Source: a virus. Taken from it: 31,863 nucleotides of DNA. Of this stretch, positions 8,351-17,859 are shown piece by piece. The notes beneath the pieces are model-generated. The model ran no database searches, was not told the origin of the DNA, and worked only from the letters and a program-made list of their open reading frames with translations. Made by a program: the position numbers and the translations under genes. The stretch is taken from positions 1 to 31,863 of the IMG/VR virus record IMGVR_UViG_3300025647_000160; one strand, given 5' to 3'. How positions within the stretch are numbered: position 1 is the stretch's first letter; each line of letters begins with the position of its first letter.

Positions 8351-9414
8351 TACATCAATCCCCAATCCTTCATAACCTTATACTGCATAGAGTCAATTGA
8401 GTCTCTAGCATTATTTGTAAACTGCCAACGTGGGTCAGAACGTAAGTCTGATTCAAACTGCCATAGTGGCTTGCTTGTTGGCTTGCCGTCTGGACCAATG
8501 TATTGTAAAGCCTTGTTAAGAGTTGGGTCATCGTAACCAATAGAATCTGCATCAATCTCAAGAAGAGTAGCCATAGATGACTTGTAAGCAGATGCTAATG
8601 CATCAACAGTTACACCCTTCATAATCTGGTCTGCAAATGCTGGATACTTACTTGCTGATTCAGTTTTGATTAATTCTTCAACCTCTGAGTCAGTAATGCG
8701 ATTTGCGAATAAGTCAGCACCCCACTGGTTGTACTTAGCCTCAGTATATGATAATCCATATGAGCGGGCAGTATTCTTGAAGTCTTGGATTTGGCTAAGG
8801 ATAGTTCCGCCGAACTTACCACCAAAATCATTTGATAATGCAATAGATGAATCTAATTGAGTATCAGTAAGATTACCAGAATATGCTTTCTTTAGCAAGT
8901 CAGTAAGTTCTGCATCTTCAACTCGAACACCTAATTTGAATAGGCGATTCTTTTGATTAGAAATATAAGCAGCCTCGTCAGCAGCGTATACTTCTGGTTG
9001 ATTCTTACTTAATGCAAAACGTGAAGCAGCGGTCTTACCTAATTTTAGGTAGTAGTTAGACTGGAAGTATGCATTAAGTGCTGCGGTTTGGTCTCCAGCA
9101 GCCCATAGGTCGTAGACCTCTTGTAGTCCTCCAGGACCCTTACCATATGTAGGGTCATCAAGAAGTGCTCGAGAAAGAACAAAGCCAAGGCTTGCTGTTA
9201 GTCCAGATGTATCAACACCACTAGCAACCCAACCATTATTGTCATCCCAAGTATAAGTCTTGTTACCCTGAGTTGGCTTAGCAGGCTTTTCCCACTTCTT
9301 TGTCTTCTCATTAAATACCCATGCTGAGCCAGGTGACATTCCCTTAACGGCATCTCCTGCTATGTCAGCCGCAGATACAGCCTCTGCTGCTCTAAAGCCT
9401 GATAAATCAGCCAC
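8350..9414 (-). CDS. Internal virion-like protein (GTG start)
   Basis: 354 aa, starting with GTG inside a TAGTG overlap with the previous gene. The N-terminus is Ala/Asp-rich with two short Trp motifs (GSAWVFNEKTKKWEKP, YTWDDNNGW). The rest is helical, with SQIQDFKNTARSYGLSYTEA, WGADLFANRITDSEVEELI, KYPAFADQIMKGVTVDALAS, then EIDADSIGYDDPTLNKALQY and a Trp-containing C-terminus. The pattern of a helical pair followed by an I/L-D/P-x-DP-x-L loop recurs in virion proteins of uncultured phages. No catalytic residues are recognised. Confidence 0.6.
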   Translation of the reverse strand: MADLSGFRAAEAVSAADIAGDAVKGMSPGSAWVFNEKTKKWEKPAKPTQGNKTYTWDDNNGWVASGVDTSGLTASLGFVLSRALLDDPTYGKGPGGLQEVYDLWAAGDQTAALNAYFQSNYYLKLGKTAASRFALSKNQPEVYAADEAAYISNQKNRLFKLGVRVEDAELTDLLKKAYSGNLTDTQLDSSIALSNDFGGKFGGTILSQIQDFKNTARSYGLSYTEAKYNQWGADLFANRITDSEVEELIKTESASKYPAFADQIMKGVTVDALASAYKSSMATLLEIDADSIGYDDPTLNKALQYIGPDGKPTSKPLWQFESDLRSDPRWQFTNNARDSIDSMQYKVMKDWGLM

Positions 9415-10148
9415 TATCTGCCACCTCGCATTTGTTCTGCCTGTTGCATGAAGTCGAAGAAGTCTAGTTGCTTCTGTTGTTCATACTTGCCTGGTTCTGC
9501 TTTTTTTGCAACACGTGAGACAACTTCGCCAAGACGCTCTTCACTAAAACCAGGAGTCTGAGTAATTGTATCCTTGCCAGTTTTGTCTCTTTTGGTAGTT
9601 GTTGTGGTGCCAGTTTCAATCATCTTGTTAATCTCGGCCATAATCTTATCGCGAGATTCTTGATTAATGTTCTTGCTGCCAATTGTGCTTAGCAAGAACT
9701 TATCTACATTTTTAGCAATAAGTTCTGGAGACTGCTTGGTAACATACTGTGTAACTCCGCTAGACTTTATCTTTTCTGCATCGTCTGCAGATGGAACATA
9801 GTCATCCTTAAATAACTGGATTAGTTTAGTTACACTGTTGCCAGCGTTTTCAACATAGGTGTTAAAGTTATTCTGTAAGAACTTCTTAGCATTACCAATA
9901 GTTGAGATATCTGTCTTGCTAGCACCAAACTTATCAAGCCATGGGATAATCTGCTTCATCTGTGCCTTGGTTAGGCTAGATACAAAGTTGACTGTATTTA
10001 CTGACACGCTTGTAGGTGTCTTGATATTTAGTTGAGTATTCTTTGCAGCCTGCTCAATTGATACACCAAGACCAGCAGGAACGGGCGCAGGAGACGGCGT
10101 AGTAGTTGTTGATGGCGTAGGCTTTCTACCAATAATTGGGTCAACCAT
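9414..10148 (-). CDS. Virion-operon protein with Pro/Thr-rich N-terminus
   Basis: 244 aa. The first 30 residues are Pro/Thr-rich and probably disordered. The remainder is helical, Lys/Asn-rich, with LTKAQMKQIIPWLDKFGASKTD and a Thr-rich turn (TGTTTTTKRDKTGKDT) near residue 180. The C-terminal YEQQKQLDFFDFMQQAEQMRGG helix is amphipathic. The ATG overlaps the TAA of the 1625-aa gene (TAATG), so synthesis is coupled to it. No family recognised; a structural role is inferred from place. Confidence 0.6.
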   Translation of the reverse strand: MVDPIIGRKPTPSTTTTPSPAPVPAGLGVSIEQAAKNTQLNIKTPTSVSVNTVNFVSSLTKAQMKQIIPWLDKFGASKTDISTIGNAKKFLQNNFNTYVENAGNSVTKLIQLFKDDYVPSADDAEKIKSSGVTQYVTKQSPELIAKNVDKFLLSTIGSKNINQESRDKIMAEINKMIETGTTTTTKRDKTGKDTITQTPGFSEERLGEVVSRVAKKAEPGKYEQQKQLDFFDFMQQAEQMRGGR

Positions 10149-13100
10149 TACTTGCTCCTCTTTGGTGGTGTATAATCGAAGATAACGCTAAAGTCATCTC
10201 CATCAAAATATCTGTCATAGAACTGACCGAACTTTACATCCTTATTACGCAACTCCCACACCTTTAGTGTGACTTGATTACGTAGGTCAATTGCTGACTT
10301 AGTATCGTATCCGATATCTCGACGCTTTAATTCATCGTTAATCTGATAGCGGAAGTTCATGTATTCAACAATAGCAGACCAGCGTGGTTGCTGAGATAGG
10401 TCTTTCCACATCTCAGGTGTGTTGGCAGCGATAGTAACGGCCTTGATAACGCTAGCCATTCTACCCTTGTCGCCACCACCAGAACTGTTAATCTTCTCAT
10501 CGTACCACATAGGGTTTTCGGTCTTCTGTTGCTCGATGAAAGCGTCCTTGTACTGCTGTAGAACTACGTCTCCGTAGCCACGTGCAGGGTCTAGGTTGTA
10601 AGGTGGCTTCTTCATCTCTGTTGAAACTACCTGAATTAACTTAAACCAATCAGTCCAACCCTTGTTAACAACAGTTGACTTCATATTAAGAAGTGATGCT
10701 TCGCTAGCCTTGTACTTGCTGTCCAAGCCAGGAATCTTCTGTGTGCGAAGGTAAGCATCTGCTGCACTTGAGAATGCATAGTTGTCATCATTAAAGACTG
10801 CACCTAACGCGCTTAGGTCTGTAACGTTTGTAACTATTTCTCTTGTTGCCATGTTGTTGCGCTGTAGCAAAGCAACCGCTGTTTCGTCTGCACGAATACC
10901 AGATAGGTTGTTCTCCAACTTATCAGCAAGCATAAAGTACTCAGGATTATCCTTCATGAACTCTTCTGCGCCATTAATTGGGTCTTGCTTCATTGCTTCG
11001 TTGAATCTATCCTGATAGAATGAGATTGCTGTGCGCATCTTTGGCTGCTGTGGCAGTGTTAATGATGATACGAACTTCAATACAGATAACGCTAATGCGT
11101 CCTTTTCTGCACGAATCTGAATCTGATTCAACTGAGAAGGATTTGGTTGCTTATCATTATCTTCAATAAAGTCAAATAAGTACTGCTTGGAAATCATGTT
11201 CACATCTCTGTTAAACTGTTCTCCATCGCCTCGCCAGGCTTTGTATAACTCAGATGCTTTTCTCCATGTATTAGGAGTATAAGCAGACATATTGTTGGTT
11301 GATACACCAAATGGTAGCAAGAAACTACCTAATTTACTATCGGCAAAGTCTGTTTGCTTAGCAAAAAGGTTAGCAGTGGTGGTTGCTAGTGGACCAGCAG
11401 ATAGGATAGAACCAGATGTTGGGTTAATTGGGTTAAACCATTCAACTCCAAAGCGTGCCTTTAGTCCTGTGTATGGCATAGTGTACTCAATGTATCTATT
11501 ACCATAGGCATCTTCTTGTGTATCTGCGATGTATTCTGGAATCTGGGCTGCATAAGCAAGACGGATAGGCAACTCTGGGTTATCTATCATAATGCGTCCG
11601 TACGCCCTGAACTGCTCTACAACCGCAGGGAAGAAGGCTATAACATAGTTCATTAGTCCAGCAAAGTTCATATCCTTTGAGAACGCGTTAATCTTGCTGC
11701 GATACTCATTGATTGCATAAGAACGAGCAATCTTTTCGTATTGAACCTTCTGCTTTGCACCAGGAATAACACCACGCTCGTTAGCATTCATTACTAGAGT
11801 TTCTAACTTCTCATAGTACTTTGCCGCAAAGTAGTGGTTGTAATTAAGGCGTGATGTTGGCTGTGTAGCAAGCCACTGCACTATCTCTTTTTGAGTATTA
11901 ACTAAACCACGTGCAATATTGCTTCTACCTAGTGCAGCAGTTGTAACGTCTCCAGATACTGGTGGACGCTCTGCAACTACAGGGTACAGTTTCTTTAACT
12001 CAACTGCTGTCAATTGGTTATTGAGAACCAGTTTGCGAACTTGCTCATTAGCAGCGATGCTATTTACGGCAAAGTTAACACGGTCATAAATGTATTCTGC
12101 ATCATCACGACGTAGGCGACGAGCAGGTTTTCCTTTTTCGACAACAGTTAGACCAAAGCGGTCAATGTAAGAGCGCTGAGAGTTTTCTTGTAGCCAGTTC
12201 ATTAACTCTGGCTTGCTCATGTTGCCTTCCATAATCTTAACCGCAAGTGGGTCGTTACGCAAGTGGTTATTAAGCATGTCAGTCCATGCTACAAGATGCT
12301 CTGCTTCATTGTCTGCAGCATGATAAACCGTGCCACCGTAACTTCCACGGCGTACAGATTCCATTTCTAGTTCACGAACAGATGCGAGCGCACCACGAAT
12401 TTCTTCTTTGCCGTTTAACTTCTGACGGCTAATCTCACCAAGTTGACCAGAAAGCGGTGCTGGGAATTCCCAACCAGATACGCTAATCTTATCCTTCTTG
12501 ATTACCTGAGTTGGGATATTATCAACAATAGCCTTCTCTTGACGACGCAATTCTGCAAGAGTTGCTGCGATTGTATCTCGAGACTCAATAACACGTTGAA
12601 GTGCTGGTGTAATTTCTACAGGCTTTGCACCCTTTTTAGGCTTCTTATAGAAACCCTCTTGTTCTAGTCGTCCTTCTAACTTCTTTAGAACTTTATCATT
12701 CTCATCGATAGCCTCACGGATGTTGCGCATATTGCGCTTAGGGCTGATGATATCCTTTTCCCAAGATGAAATTTTCTTAACTGTGTTAAGTCCATTAGTT
12801 ACGGCACCTAGGGTGCTAAGTCCAAGTTGTGAGTACAAGGAGAACATTGAAGTGTCTGCCCATGCACGAAAGTTAGCATCACGAAGAATATTGGCTGTAA
12901 AACCACCACGTGCTAATGTTCCACCACGCCAGATGGCTTGCAGTTCATCAAGTGCTGTCTTTACGCCATATATAGTCGAACGTCCAGCCTTAGTAATAGA
13001 ACCAGGGCGTGTTCCAAACTCCTTGAACGCTTTGTCAATAATTGCAATATCTGGAAGATAAGCACCGTTAGCAAGTTGAGTAATTAACTGTGGGTCAGAA

Positions 13101-15025
13101 ATAGCAGTTCCATCTTCGCCAACCATGTATGCACGGTTCTGTTCTTTTGCCTGTGTTGCTTCTTTTTTGGTTAGGCGATGGTTCTTGATATAGGTATTGA
13201 CAGCAAGTTCTGCAATGTCCTCATGGTGTCCATAGTTAATAGCAGCATTGCGAATTACGGTCTTTGCGTAGTTCTCAATAATCTCATTCTTTACACCTTC
13301 ATTAGGTGCAGCAATAAAGTCATTGAGAATTTGTAGGGCTTCTTTTTCGTCAATAACCTTGCGAGTTACTGCATCGCGTAGGCTTGTGCGTACGCGGGTA
13401 ACAGACTGAACACCTTCGTTAAAGTTAACAGTCATATGTGGAGCATCATCAACAAGACGGCTCACGAAACTAATTGGTGTGGAGAACATATTGTTCTTGT
13501 ACACAGATGTGATGATATCACCAAACTCTGTTTCTTGGCGGATACCATCAATAAGTTCATTGTTGTATGTCTTGCCAGATATCTTTGTAGCAGCACCACG
13601 TACCGCCTTGTCTGCACGCATACGCTCAACCCATGCAAATTGGGAGACAGTTCTATCTGTCTGCAACCAAGAATCAAGGCTAATGGCTCGCTCAACGAAG
13701 TCTTTCTTCTTGCGAAGTACTTCTAGTTCAGCCTTAATAAGGTCTGCGCCATCTTTATACTTGCTACCAACCATCATAAGGTTGTTTTCGTGACGAAACC
13801 ACATCATTCCATCTTGTTCAAGTGCAGAAACGGCAGATTCGTAGCGATTTAACTCAGCATATGTATCTGCATAGTTAGGATTGCTCTCAAGTTCATCAAT
13901 TGCACTCTTATCTCCACGACCAATGCGTAGCACAAGACCAATTTCTTCGTTTGACTTGCCAGCAAGTACTGATGCAGCAACGCTACCCATGTCATTATTC
14001 TTCAATGTTGGATGATTTAGAATCGTAGCAGCATCATTGTTCTTTAAGAAATCAAATAGAGGCGTATAAATTGTTGCTTCGCCTGCAGCGGTCTTCTTGA
14101 TAGTATCGATATCGATTTCAAGTTTATCTGCTAGTTCAAGTGAACGAATTCCAGTTGCTCGGCCGATTGCATCTGCAACTAAACCCTGGCTCTTAGGTAC
14201 AACTCCGCCAACTAGTGCGTTCTTTACAGCCTTACCAGTAACGCTAGTTCCCTTTAGTAACGGGTCAGCGCCAACTTCAAAGCCAAAGTTAAGTAGACCA
14301 GATGTAACTGCACCGATACCCATGTTGGTATCGCCAAGTGTTTTGAATCCCTTGATGCGTGCTATTTGCTTTACAACATCTTTACCAAAGTTATAATGTT
14401 CTTGACCAACTGCAGATTCAGCATAGATTGCATCTTCTTTTACATTTTTGCCAAATGTACCAGACTTTGATACTTCGCGTCCTGCTTTACCGCCAAGACC
14501 TGCACCGATTGAGAAACCAGCGATTGCTCCAGGGATAGCACCAACGCCACCAAATGCTAGACCAACTGCTCCGCCAGCAAGTGCTCCTGCAACTCCGCTA
14601 GCAATAATATTTAAGCCAGCAAGAAATCCTTTTGCAGCATCATCTTCTGCTGTTGCTCTGACGAAAGCATAGTTAGAACGTACATTCTTTGCACCAGCCA
14701 TCAGTGCCTTTGAAAGTTTACCACCAGTTGCTTCGTCAATCTTAGGAATGACTGCAAGTGGTGTGTACTTCATTGCTAATTCTGTAGCCTTAGTAGCGCC
14801 TTCAATTGTTGCAACACGCAATTTCTCAACATCTTGATTTGTAATCTTACGAGTTGGAGCAAAGCGTGCTTGCACGACAGTGTTACCAGTCTTTGCTGGA
14901 ATTGACTTAGCAGTATCTAGGCTTACACCAAAAGGAATGCGGCCATTCTTTGCTGGGACAGCATCAGTATTGACATTGTTGCCCATGTCCTTTTGAAGAT
15001 TGCCAATGTATTCCCATAAATTCAT
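10148..15025 (-). CDS. Giant (1625-aa) internal virion / DNA-ejection-type protein
   Basis: The largest gene in the window. Residues about 133-180 form a Gly/Ala-rich hydrophobic stretch (IIASGVAGALAGGAVGLAFGG and following) like glycine-zipper membrane segments. The rest is a long, mostly helical soluble protein without Cys-rich sites, Walker motifs or an obvious lysozyme/transglycosylase Glu motif. Length, a putative membrane-inserting segment and coupling to portal and capsid genes recall ejectosome proteins of short-tailed phages such as the T7 gp16 group, although no sequence match is visible. A tape-measure role is the main alternative; against it, the gene is between portal and capsid and there are no tail-tube genes. 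Its ATG overlaps the upstream TGA (ATGA). Confidence 0.65.
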   Translation of the reverse strand: MNLWEYIGNLQKDMGNNVNTDAVPAKNGRIPFGVSLDTAKSIPAKTGNTVVQARFAPTRKITNQDVEKLRVATIEGATKATELAMKYTPLAVIPKIDEATGGKLSKALMAGAKNVRSNYAFVRATAEDDAAKGFLAGLNIIASGVAGALAGGAVGLAFGGVGAIPGAIAGFSIGAGLGGKAGREVSKSGTFGKNVKEDAIYAESAVGQEHYNFGKDVVKQIARIKGFKTLGDTNMGIGAVTSGLLNFGFEVGADPLLKGTSVTGKAVKNALVGGVVPKSQGLVADAIGRATGIRSLELADKLEIDIDTIKKTAAGEATIYTPLFDFLKNNDAATILNHPTLKNNDMGSVAASVLAGKSNEEIGLVLRIGRGDKSAIDELESNPNYADTYAELNRYESAVSALEQDGMMWFRHENNLMMVGSKYKDGADLIKAELEVLRKKKDFVERAISLDSWLQTDRTVSQFAWVERMRADKAVRGAATKISGKTYNNELIDGIRQETEFGDIITSVYKNNMFSTPISFVSRLVDDAPHMTVNFNEGVQSVTRVRTSLRDAVTRKVIDEKEALQILNDFIAAPNEGVKNEIIENYAKTVIRNAAINYGHHEDIAELAVNTYIKNHRLTKKEATQAKEQNRAYMVGEDGTAISDPQLITQLANGAYLPDIAIIDKAFKEFGTRPGSITKAGRSTIYGVKTALDELQAIWRGGTLARGGFTANILRDANFRAWADTSMFSLYSQLGLSTLGAVTNGLNTVKKISSWEKDIISPKRNMRNIREAIDENDKVLKKLEGRLEQEGFYKKPKKGAKPVEITPALQRVIESRDTIAATLAELRRQEKAIVDNIPTQVIKKDKISVSGWEFPAPLSGQLGEISRQKLNGKEEIRGALASVRELEMESVRRGSYGGTVYHAADNEAEHLVAWTDMLNNHLRNDPLAVKIMEGNMSKPELMNWLQENSQRSYIDRFGLTVVEKGKPARRLRRDDAEYIYDRVNFAVNSIAANEQVRKLVLNNQLTAVELKKLYPVVAERPPVSGDVTTAALGRSNIARGLVNTQKEIVQWLATQPTSRLNYNHYFAAKYYEKLETLVMNANERGVIPGAKQKVQYEKIARSYAINEYRSKINAFSKDMNFAGLMNYVIAFFPAVVEQFRAYGRIMIDNPELPIRLAYAAQIPEYIADTQEDAYGNRYIEYTMPYTGLKARFGVEWFNPINPTSGSILSAGPLATTTANLFAKQTDFADSKLGSFLLPFGVSTNNMSAYTPNTWRKASELYKAWRGDGEQFNRDVNMISKQYLFDFIEDNDKQPNPSQLNQIQIRAEKDALALSVLKFVSSLTLPQQPKMRTAISFYQDRFNEAMKQDPINGAEEFMKDNPEYFMLADKLENNLSGIRADETAVALLQRNNMATREIVTNVTDLSALGAVFNDDNYAFSSAADAYLRTQKIPGLDSKYKASEASLLNMKSTVVNKGWTDWFKLIQVVSTEMKKPPYNLDPARGYGDVVLQQYKDAFIEQQKTENPMWYDEKINSSGGGDKGRMASVIKAVTIAANTPEMWKDLSQQPRWSAIVEYMNFRYQINDELKRRDIGYDTKSAIDLRNQVTLKVWELRNKDVKFGQFYDRYFDGDDFSVIFDYTPPKRSK

Positions 15026-15495
15026 AGAATGGTCCTAAGGTAATTTACATAATCCTTAGTACCCTGTGAAGTATCTACCTGCTCTGCCCATAGTTCGATG
15101 ATTGGAAAATACTCGCGTACTAAATCTAAATCAGGGTCGTTAACAACTACTTCTTCTTTTGGAAGTGCTAGTGTTTCTGGTCCTGGTGTGCTGCCAATTG
15201 GAGCACCTGTTGTGATGTTCTCTTCTGGGAAATCAGATGGTGCAGTCAATGGACGTGCTTCTACCATAGGCATAGTACGTTCTACTTTTGGTGTAGCAGC
15301 CTTTGGTGTAGGTGTTGGTCCTGCCATTGGAGCGCCTTCTTGCTGGCGCATTGTAGCCTGTCCCTGCCCATAACCCATACCAGGAATGTACTTGGGAGCC
15401 TGTGTTCCATTTCCGCTCTGACCATTACCACCTAGTGCGTTAACGTTAGCAGGATTGTTCTGTGGCGCATTTGGGCGCATTCCTCCACTGACCAT
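15022..15495 (-). CDS. Gly/Pro/Gln-rich virion-operon protein
   Basis: 157 aa in two parts. Residues 1-110 are low complexity (Gly, Asn, Gln, Pro, Met), likely disordered. The last 45 residues form a compact acidic helical unit (PDLDLVREYFPIIELWAEQVD, then GTKDYVNYLRTIL). Such a tail could dock on a partner such as the portal or the giant protein, whose gene begins within its stop codon. The ATG is preceded by AGGAGGAAT. No family recognised. Confidence 0.6.
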   Translation of the reverse strand: MVSGGMRPNAPQNNPANVNALGGNGQSGNGTQAPKYIPGMGYGQGQATMRQQEGAPMAGPTPTPKAATPKVERTMPMVEARPLTAPSDFPEENITTGAPIGSTPGPETLALPKEEVVVNDPDLDLVREYFPIIELWAEQVDTSQGTKDYVNYLRTIL

Positions 15496-15503
15496 TATTC
15501 CTC

Positions 15504-16046
15504 CTACTTAGTAAATTGTTCAAATATATGAAACGGCGGAGCCGTCTCGTTGTTATTAAGTGCTGCAATTCGCATTGCATCTAGCATTGTAGTTCCTGCG
15601 TGTAGAGCACCTACTGCAAAATCTCCACCAGAACCGATGCCATAAAATCCTGTGTTATTCATACCAACTGCAAAGTCGGAATCTACTTCAAAAATAGTTC
15701 CATTAATTGCTAGTAACAAGTTAAGTTCAAATTTATCATCATCATTTGATGTTTTATTGAACTCCACACCTGATTCGGTGAGTGCTACTTTAAGTGATGG
15801 TATTACTTTGTTGATTGCAAACTCATATAAGTTTGCCTTAGCCTTTACCGTAACTAACGGAGGTGTCCATCCATGAAGCACTACCTGTAAAGCGCGGTAA
15901 TCACCAGCGCCGCCGATAATGTAACTTCCACGTTCAACTACTTTGACCATGCTAGGGTGGGTATAAACTTTACCACCCGCACTAACACGACTATCAGATA
16001 CAATTAAGCACTTGTCGTCGTGCTGCAATCCGATAATCGTTGTCAT
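15504..16046 (-). CDS. HslV/proteasome-like Ntn hydrolase, candidate prohead protease
   Basis: 180 aa. After removal of Met1 the chain would begin Thr-Thr-Ile-Ile-Gly, like mature HslV and proteasome beta subunits whose Thr1 is the nucleophile. The partner residues are in register: Asp at mature position 17 (in SDSR) and Lys at 34 (in VKVV, one residue from the usual 33). A later GIGSGGDFAVGAL segment matches the GSGG region that holds the conserved Ser. Length is close to HslV (about 175 aa). It lies between portal and the giant virion protein, where many phages carry their maturation protease, and no other protease is seen in the morphogenesis genes. Processing of scaffold or capsid is inferred. 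Confidence 0.75.
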   Translation of the reverse strand: MTTIIGLQHDDKCLIVSDSRVSAGGKVYTHPSMVKVVERGSYIIGGAGDYRALQVVLHGWTPPLVTVKAKANLYEFAINKVIPSLKVALTESGVEFNKTSNDDDKFELNLLLAINGTIFEVDSDFAVGMNNTGFYGIGSGGDFAVGALHAGTTMLDAMRIAALNNNETAPPFHIFEQFTK

Positions 16047-16061
16047 TGTCCCCTACTTAAG

Positions 16062-17852
16062 TTATCTACGCGTTACTGTGCGTACTGATGCTGTTGGAGT
16101 TCCTCCTCCAGATAGACCAGAGAGTAAACTTTGAATACTTGGTGGTGCTTGTGGTGCTCCTTCTGGCATTCCTTCTGGCATTGGTGCGCCTTCTGGAGAG
16201 CCTCCTACTGGAGAACCAGGGGGAACAGGGGACGGTTGCTCAACCGATGGAACCCCAGCAGGAGGAACTTGTTGCTCTGGAGCAAAGGTTGCTTCAATTG
16301 CATCTTCAAGTGCCTGTCCCTTTTGGCGTGCCTTGATAACATCAGCAATCTTTCTAACAACTACGCTTGGGTCTCCACCACTTGTAGCCATCTGTGGAAT
16401 TGCTTGTGTATATGCAGTCAATGAACCAAGAAGCGCATCGCGCATCTTTTCAATTTCAATCTTTTCTAGTTCCTGAGATACGTTAACTGTAAATGGAAGT
16501 TCACGCATAGCCATATCCTTGGAGATTAATCCACCACCAAGTGCCTGTAGCATGAAGATAAGTCCCTGTGCTGGGTTAAGACCAGCCAACATACCATAAC
16601 GAACATCTGCTGAGTAATCACCCTTGATGTCCTTCTTAGGTGAGTATGTAATTTCATAAGGTGAACCTGAATCAACACCACGAATTGTCTTCTCCTGTGG
16701 GAAGATTCGCTCATCAACTTCAAAGCATACCTGGATAACATCGCGTAGTGCAGATGCAAAGATTGCTTGAGCAGATTTAACCTGTGTATCAAAGGCTCCC
16801 ATAAGAGCCTGTACGCCTTGTCCTGTAACAACTGATGCACTGATGTTACCAGTACGTGATTCAGGATAGCGAGCACCCACGCGAAGTTCTTGGTTAAGCA
16901 AACCTTGCTCTGTGAATGCACCTGCTGGAATATTAAGTTCTACACGACGTACACCTGCTGGGTTAGAAGTACGGATAACCGCATCTCCACCGAGTTGCAA
17001 CTCCTGTACATCCTGTGGAAGTACGATAGGTGCCTGTACTGACTTCTCTGCTGCTTCCATCGCAAGTAACGCGAAGCGGTTACGCAGCAATTGAATTCCA
17101 AGGATGTCGTCAAACTGTCCACGAAGTTCATCATCAATAGATGGCTTACGGGCTACGACAACCATCATCTTTCCCAATGGATTCTTGGCGTGTGAAAGAA
17201 CCAGATTATCCTTTGTAGGGATGTAGATGATTGATTGGTCTTTGTCGAAGTAACGAATCATTTCAACTTGAGTATTCAAATCCTGCTTGTAGCCATGGCC
17301 ACCTAACAAGGAGTATTCGTACTCTGGGAATAATGAAACTAACTCTGCCAAAGAAGTCATGTAGCGTTTTGCAAAGGCAATGCAGCGTCCGTAGCGGTCG
17401 AATTCTGGGTAAGCACCCAGTGGGTTTTCTAGGCGGATGCGCGGCAACTTTGCTTCCTCATCCAATTCAATAAAGAATGGGAGGAAACCGTAGGTTAGAT
17501 ACCAGTCAGCACCTTGGTACATCTGTACCGAAAGGTCTGAATGAGAAAAGTAATTTGATGCAATACGTGTACGCTTATCAGCAAATCCACGTGCTCTATC
17601 TGAAACAGAGTTAGCCGCTGAGCAGTTAACCGCAGGAAGCGGAGCCATAACTTCTGACAAGTCGCGTGCGACAATGTCGATAAAGTTGGCAACTACGTTA
17701 GCATCTACTCCGTCTGGAAAGAAGTCAGGATAGACGGATGCAATGTTACCCTTGCGAACTGCAAGAACGTCAAGGTTACGACCGTCACGTTCAGCGTTGC
17801 GGTAGCGAAGGTTCTCAACTCTCGCTGCAACTTGTTCCATTGATAATGCCAT
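16062..17852 (-). CDS. Portal protein
   Basis: 596 aa. Mixed alpha/beta N-terminal half with PDGVDANVVANFIDIVARDLSEVM, WYLTYGFLPFFIELD and FDRYGRCIAFAKRY, then a long stem helix region (QFDDILGIQLLRNRFALLAMEAAEKS) and SGNISASVVTGQGVQALMG-type crown segments (ESRTGNISASVVTGQG in sequence). The last 70 residues are Pro/Gly/Glu-rich and disordered. Size and location right after the large terminase are those of a dodecameric portal, the channel for DNA entry. It begins with a normal ATG preceded by AGGACAAC, 7 bp after the terminase stop. Confidence 0.82.
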   Translation of the reverse strand: MALSMEQVAARVENLRYRNAERDGRNLDVLAVRKGNIASVYPDFFPDGVDANVVANFIDIVARDLSEVMAPLPAVNCSAANSVSDRARGFADKRTRIASNYFSHSDLSVQMYQGADWYLTYGFLPFFIELDEEAKLPRIRLENPLGAYPEFDRYGRCIAFAKRYMTSLAELVSLFPEYEYSLLGGHGYKQDLNTQVEMIRYFDKDQSIIYIPTKDNLVLSHAKNPLGKMMVVVARKPSIDDELRGQFDDILGIQLLRNRFALLAMEAAEKSVQAPIVLPQDVQELQLGGDAVIRTSNPAGVRRVELNIPAGAFTEQGLLNQELRVGARYPESRTGNISASVVTGQGVQALMGAFDTQVKSAQAIFASALRDVIQVCFEVDERIFPQEKTIRGVDSGSPYEITYSPKKDIKGDYSADVRYGMLAGLNPAQGLIFMLQALGGGLISKDMAMRELPFTVNVSQELEKIEIEKMRDALLGSLTAYTQAIPQMATSGGDPSVVVRKIADVIKARQKGQALEDAIEATFAPEQQVPPAGVPSVEQPSPVPPGSPVGGSPEGAPMPEGMPEGAPQAPPSIQSLLSGLSGGGTPTASVRTVTRR

Positions 17853-17859
17853 TGTTGTC

